A program made the position numbers and the translations under genes. This document shows positions 58,985-64,000 of a DNA stretch of 64,000 bases, piece after piece. The stretch covers positions 55,731,211-55,795,210 of the forward strand of contig CM063113.1 of the NCBI GenBank assembly GCA_031841125.1. Reading direction: 5' to 3'. Position 1 is the first letter of the stretch. The number at the start of each line of letters is the position of its first letter. The notes beneath the pieces are model-generated. The model saw nothing but the letters and a program-made list of their open reading frames with translations. It did no database searches and was not told the origin of the DNA. The stretch comes from Acanthococcus lagerstroemiae. Taxonomy: Eukaryota > Arthropoda > Insecta > Hemiptera > Eriococcidae.

Positions 58985-61110
58985 TTAGAACCCAACTTTG
59001 AAAGCTTATATAAAGAGGTTGCCCAAATAGACTGGAACTCGTACACGACCTACATAGAACAAAATATTAATACGAGGCAGTCGCTAAAAACTGAACCAGA
59101 AATTGAAGAAGCCATTAAAATGCGGCGCAGCTCATCCAATAGACAGCGTGGCTCTCGACAGCAAGCGACTCGCAGACAGACGTTAGAAGGACTATGATAA
59201 ACTACCTAGAAGTTGTTAGAAAAAAAACTTACAAAGAGAAAAAAGGCTGAAAAGAGTCCGGCAAACGAGCCATCTAGCGCCCGATAAAACAAAGCTGAAT
59301 AAAGCAACTAGAGAGCTAAAGGAGTTGCTCAGAAAAATAAGAAATGAAACCTTTAAAGCCTACATCACCAGCCTGACAGCAAACGATGCACGCGATTACT
59401 CTGTACGGAAGATTGTTAGAAACCTCGGGTGGTTACAACTGCCAATACCACCAATTAGAGAAGAAAATGGAAGCTAACCAGAACTGAGGAGGAGAAATCA
59501 AACGCATTTGTCTAACCAATCCCGGGAGTCACTGATCCCGAAATTACGAATGTGATAACTAGCACAGTCGCAGATGCAACCAGAGTACCACCAACGTCAC
59601 CAGGAGAAGTGCCTGGGATTGCTAAGAAGCTCTGAACCCGGAAAGCACCGGGTAACAAGGAAGCTACAGAAGCTACCGGGTACAGCAATCGTGCTGATCA
59701 CAGCAATATTCAACGCGGCAATAAGAAAACAGTATTTCCCGCAGCTATGGAGAGTATCACGAATACTGGTAATACTAAAAGCAGGCAATCCACGAAATGA
59801 CCTCACATCGTATAGGCCAATAAGCTTGTTCCTAGTATTATCAAAGGCGTTTGAAAGAATTATCCTCAAACCAAATGAAGCCGACACTCGAGGAAAAAAA
59901 TGTCATCCCGGATCACCAATTTGGATTCAGAGAACGACTCAGTAAGTACATAGACTAGTTCATACAATTAGAGGACCCATGGAGAAAAAGGAATACTATA
60001 CTGCTGTGTTCTTGACGTACAAAAGACCTTCGATAGAATGTGGTATGATGGCCTATTATAAAAAATTAAAAAAATTCTCTCAGAACCGCTCTGTCAGCTG
60101 CTGAAATCATAATATGTATTTGTATATCAGCCATCGATTATTCCAAGTAAAATTCGGCGAGACTATCACAGAACTGCACAAAATACGGGTCCGTGTGCCG
60201 CAAGGCTCAGTGCTTGTACCGGTGCTGTACTCTATATTTACAGTAGACATGCCAGAACCGGAAAATGTAACGGTAGCCATTTTCGCTGATAACACAGCTA
60301 CAGTTTCCACTTAAAGTATAGAGGACGCAGCCAGCCAACACCTACAAAATGCTGTTCATGAATTAGAGCATTGGTTTGATAAATGACGAATAAAGGTGAA
60401 CATCAGCAAATCTGTCCAAGTGAACTACAGTACCTACTAGACATGGAAACTGTCATCCAGTAATGATGAACGGAGATTTTATCTCAGCTAGGGACTCAGC
60501 AAAATACTTAGAGTTAACGACAGATCGTAGGATTACGTGGAGGGATCGCATCAAAAATAGGAAAAAGGAAATCAACATGCGATTCCACAAATTCAGCGGG
60601 TTGATAAGCAAACACTCCGTACTCGCTCTTGAAAATAAGCTACTGATAAAAAACAATATTCAAACCAGTGCAGCTCGATGCAATCGAAGTACGGAGCACA
60701 ACTAGCGACATAAATATCGATATTATCCAACGAGTCCGGGATAAAATCCCAACAACCATTGTTGCTCTACAATGGCTTACAAAAATGGCTGAAATCCAAA
60801 AACATACTGGATTATCATACATGTAAAAGGAGAAATTTCCCGACAAGCAAAAGAAACATCGGCGGTGAGTACAATCCTACTCCAACTCACTGGCGATAAA
60901 TCCCCTTAGCAACAGTATAGATGTCAGGAGACCCAAGAGGAAGAGGATATTAGAGTTAGAAGTAATACGTAACTGTAAATAATGAATAGTAGTCAACTCT
61001 CCAGCGGGAGAGATCTAACTGAGTACCAAAATCTGTTACAAATATCAATAAATGTACTACAGCACTTAAAAACTCTACAGATGGGGTAGAGTTAAAATAA
61101 AGGGTTAAGA
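58985..61110 (+). mobile_element. jockey-like LINE, 5'-truncated, inactive
   Basis: It begins in the linker region (DWNSYTTYIEQNINTRQSL near 59033). It continues through ELKELLRKIRNETFKAYITS (59310) and DYSVRKIVRNLGW (59395), then the RT. RT motifs are NDLTSYRPISLFLVLSKAFE (59800), DVQKTFDRMWYDGLL (motif A, near 60015-60058), VPQGSVLVPVLYSIF (60195), IFADNTATVST (motif C, second aspartate lost, 60280) and YLELTTDRRITWRDR (60500). Its C-terminus includes DKIPTTIVALQWLTKMAE near 60740-60795 and a final NPLSNSIDVRRPKRKRILEL near 60900-60960. Multiple shifts and stops break it. The 3' end is near the A-rich stretch at 61090-61125. Confidence 0.85.
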
Positions 61111-61835
61111 AATATACATAAAAATGTATCGGACAGAATATCGAAATATTGATTTCTTGTATCACTGCAGATTTTTAATCCAGCCCCGATTTGGCCTAAA
61201 AATTTAAATTTCAAATCTAGAAGTAATCAACATTTATTTACCTTGCAGAATTGAATAAATTATTGATTTTTTTTGGGGGGCGGGCGCCGACTTCAAATGT
61301 TACATCATGCATCAGATGTTTCATCTGGGCTCAATTTAAATCACAAATTCAACATTCTTCTCATAGTTGAAAAATTGACCAATGTTACAAATATGGGTAA
61401 CTACAATTCAAATTTCATTTTGAATAAGGGGGATCAATTTTACTTAGCAAATGTGACTGGTATAGGGAAAACCGCAAATAAGATAGCGACATGTAAACTT
61501 CACTCATACAGACATACACAATGCTTCACCACTTTGTCCCTCTCCCTTTTTTTATTTCAAAGTTAGATCGTCTCAGAACGAAAACAAATCTTCAAGGGGG
61601 AAAAAATAAACAAAATTAAAATCACAAAATTAAAATCTAAAGACAATAAATACAAGCGAAAAGGAAATGCCAACATTACAAGAAATGACTTGAGCGTTTC
61701 GAGGACACAAAACTAAACATATAAAAACAAAAGAATAAATAAATAAATAAAATAAAGATCAATAAGACGAAATCATAACTAGTTATTAAAGCCCGACGTT
61801 ATATAAATTCCTACGCTATTGATGTAGAGCTGAAT
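61111..61835. other. non-coding, simple A-rich tracts
   Basis: One array-type unit (TTTTTAATCCAGCCCCGATT near 61170) and AAATAAATAAATAAA-type tracts near 61735-61750. Nothing else was recognised. Confidence 0.4.
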
Positions 61836-61940
61836 GACGTATTTACGGGGAATCGAGTATGCAGTTTCATAAGCATACGAATAGCGATGTATTTACGGGA
61901 AATTGAGTATGCAATTTCACACGCATACAAATGGCGATTG
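61836..61940 (+). repeat. two-copy tandem repeat (~53 bp)
   Basis: GACGTATTTACGGGGAATCG at about 61836 recurs as GATGTATTTACGGGAAATTG at about 61888. Each is followed by AGTATGCA, TTTCA and GCATAC-AATRGCGAT. Confidence 0.85.
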
Positions 61941-62189
61941 TAGCGGTTGTACTGGCTGCGTGGCACAGCTCGACTGTCAAGATGAACAATGCCGGATGTA
62001 AAAACATAATCTCGCCATCTTTTTTCTTTCTGAATGGTTTTTAGGATCCACGCGGAGTAAACGAGGAGCTTCAAGTGAGGATCTAGTTTCTATTTGGGTG
62101 GAAAACGTCCTCTTCTCAAGTAAAAAGAAGGTCTATTTCTTGCCCCCCATGAGTTTTGAATTTCACCTTCAAACATATCTCAATTGGTA

Positions 62190-62500
62190 GTATTTCGTTT
62201 GTACACTGTTGTAAAGGATATCCCTTTATTTGTGCGTCAACCCCTGCACATCAACAGCTTATGGCCAATCCGGAAGCCGGAGGGACGAGAGCCTCCTGTA
62301 GGTGGAATTTTGACACCGTACTAGGGGCATTCGTTTGTACTTCGTTTATACACTTTTGTTTGTATACCAGCCCTTGTTCATTTATTTCTTAGAGCAAATC
62401 CGGAGGCTAGAAAACTGAGAACTCTCGATAACTGTAATTTTGATCCAAAACTAGCAACATTCGTGTGTGCACCATTTTTATGCGTCTGGACCACCTCTGA
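62190..62500 (+). repeat. tandem repeat (~140-150 bp, just over two units)
   Basis: CGTTTGTACACTGTTGT near 62198 recurs as CGTTTATACACTTTTGT near 62343, and the beginning of a third unit (CGTGTGTGCACCATTTTT) lies near 62461. Inside, AATCCGGAAGCCGGAGGGAC matches AATCCGGAGGCTAGAAAACT, and GGAATTTTGACACCGTACTA matches GTAATTTTGATCCAAAACTA. Confidence 0.75.
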
Positions 62501-62889
62501 AGCAATCGCAAGGGCGTACTACGGATTCTGCGGAAATGTACCCCATGAAATTTGATTTGGCATTTCACTACAGTCAAATGATACTCAGTGAATAGTGCGC
62601 GGCTGTAGCAGACCGTCTGGGTTCTCATTCAAACTTATATACAGGGTGTCCCGTTGGTAATTTGAGCTCCTAAACAATACATGGTGTACTTAATTTTGGA
62701 AAAATGTTCTGTTCACGAGTCTTTAAAGTCGCTAAATACGATTCTCCTGTGATTTTCATACAGCTGAAATCTTAGGTACCACATGAGAAGGTTCAAGCAA
62801 AATAACTATTGATTATTTAAGCTTGTACCTATTCAATTTTTAAGTTTTTGTTTTTGGATAGTGACTAATATTTTACCTCCGCCCTTTTC
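62501..62889. other. non-coding, an isolated ACAGGGTGTCCCG word
   Basis: ATACAGGGTGTCCCGTTGG at about 62640 resembles the heads of the head-plus-array family, but the sequence after it does not match the other copies well. Nothing else was recognised. Confidence 0.4.
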
Positions 62890-63430
62890 AGTTGTATCCT
62901 AGGGGATCCAAGGTAAACATTATCCTAAGAATTGAATTCAGTGACGCTGAAATCTACAAATCGTAAACTATCTTGAGAAAATGACAAATACTTACCCCTT
63001 CGCCCCTCCAATTATGCCCAGAGTGCTCGATTAAAAATTACCTCCAGAACTGAACTCCACGTCTTCGAAACCTACCAATACTGTCTTATAAATGTGACAA
63101 ATACTTGAACTATGTTTCTTTGATAATACCACAGGAAGTAGGATACAAGAATTACCTGGAGAATTGAATTCAGCTATCAAATACTATCTCGGAAAAATTA
63201 CCAACATTTGACTATTTCTCCCCCCCCCCTGTAGTAGTATCATGGTTCGGAAGTAAAATCAATCCCAAGAGTTGAATTCAGCAACCTCGAAAATTTGCAA
63301 ATCGAATACCATTATAGAAAAATTACAAATATTTGACCCCATGCCTAATTCAAAAATATTTTGGGGAGTTGCATGTAGAAACTACCCTAGTAATGAATTC
63401 AGTGATTCGAAAATATAAATATAAATCGAC
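62890..63430 (+). repeat. satellite-like tandem array (~110-122 bp units)
   Basis: GAATTGAATTCAG-type landmarks lie near 62930, 63048, 63160, 63270 and 63392. Each is followed by AAATCTACAAATCGTAAACT- and GAAAAATTACAAATATTTGAC-like stretches with drift. These units differ from the ~125-bp head-plus-array units. Confidence 0.7.
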
Positions 63431-64000
63431 CTGTATTCCTCCCTCTGAAGCCCCCTTTCCCTCATCAAGTCATGAACGCACGTTAGGGAACTATACCATT
63501 GTACGTTCGATCAATATTGAATGAACATTTGAAACTTATGAGAATAGATTTTTAACACTGTTAGTGGATAGGACAAAATGTAGTTATAAATTCAAATTTC
63601 TGTGTATTTTTTCATAAGGGTGATGAGGAAGGGAGCTTGATGTCTGAGGTCTGTGTTCCTCTTACATGCCCGATCTGGGTCGAGAAATAAATACATCAAT
63701 CAACTTTGCAGGAATTATTCTCTTCATATTACTGAAACCGATCTAGAGGGCGACCCCGAAAAAATTCGAAAAAATCCCCCGGGAATAAATGAGAGACCTT
63801 CAAGTGTGTAATCTTGGACGGACCTAAAATTGACTTTTGCAGGATTCTGAACTTAGAAGAATTATGTTCTGAGTTAGTTCTATCAACAGGGAGGGATGAA
63901 CAGAATTGACTTAGTGTTGAACGTCAAAGAGATGAGTTTTATCGATGAGTATTAAAAATACATTCATTTGGAAAGACGTACCTGAGGGTTTCTTGGCGAA
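63431..64000. other. non-coding, no supported feature
   Basis: Nothing recognised. The window ends in AT-rich sequence. Confidence 0.4.

Overview
This window reads as a gene-poor, repeat-dense piece of a eukaryotic nuclear genome, most likely an arthropod and probably an insect. The grounds are several broken non-LTR retrotransposons (two of them jockey-like, a clade typical of arthropods), a Tigger/pogo deletion derivative, hAT-like elements, tRNA-derived SINEs, an AT-rich background with CpG still common, and no long open frames, operons or ribosome binding sites. I cannot name the species. No complete host gene is visible. The best host candidates are a short signal-peptide exon (14528-14716, minus) and an unexplained coding-like frame (38787-39052, minus).

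Layout. 1-6.9 kb: non-coding sequence with two old SINEs (2.4 and 4.7 kb), a degenerate GAGTCTT array (4.4 kb) and a 116-bp segment repeated inverted at 47.5 kb. 6.9-10.4 kb: an inverted-repeat transposon (6902-7622), then a long degenerate array of about 125-bp units, split by a 774-bp Tigger/pogo derivative with intact termini and TA target duplication (8066-8839). 11.2-14.3 kb: a third SINE copy and two arms of about 435 bp in inverted orientation. 16-19.5 kb: two more head-plus-array repeats and a young LINE 3' end. 21.2-26.3 kb: a second copy of the 6.9-kb transposon, a minus-strand LINE and a jockey fragment. 29-30.1 kb: a direct duplication. 32.4-34.5 kb: a LINE 3' end and two short-period arrays. 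35.9-38.3 kb: a GAGTCTT-type array split by an 871-bp hAT-like element that itself carries a five-unit minisatellite, then a 153-bp hAT-like miniature element. 42.6-48.1 kb: a LINE fragment, more head-plus-array repeats, and an LTR-like stretch. 49.2-53.7 kb: two copies of a second SINE family. 55.3-61.1 kb: a LINE with endonuclease and reverse transcriptase, then a jockey-like LINE; both have lost the second catalytic aspartate of the reverse transcriptase. 61.8-63.4 kb: three local tandem repeats.

The main theme is nesting. A recurring repeat begins with an ACAGGGTGTTTCA-like head and runs into a decayed tandem array. Other transposons sit inside such arrays, so relative insertion order can be read directly. 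All repeat boundaries and similarities were found by eye; the period lengths and copy counts are approximate.
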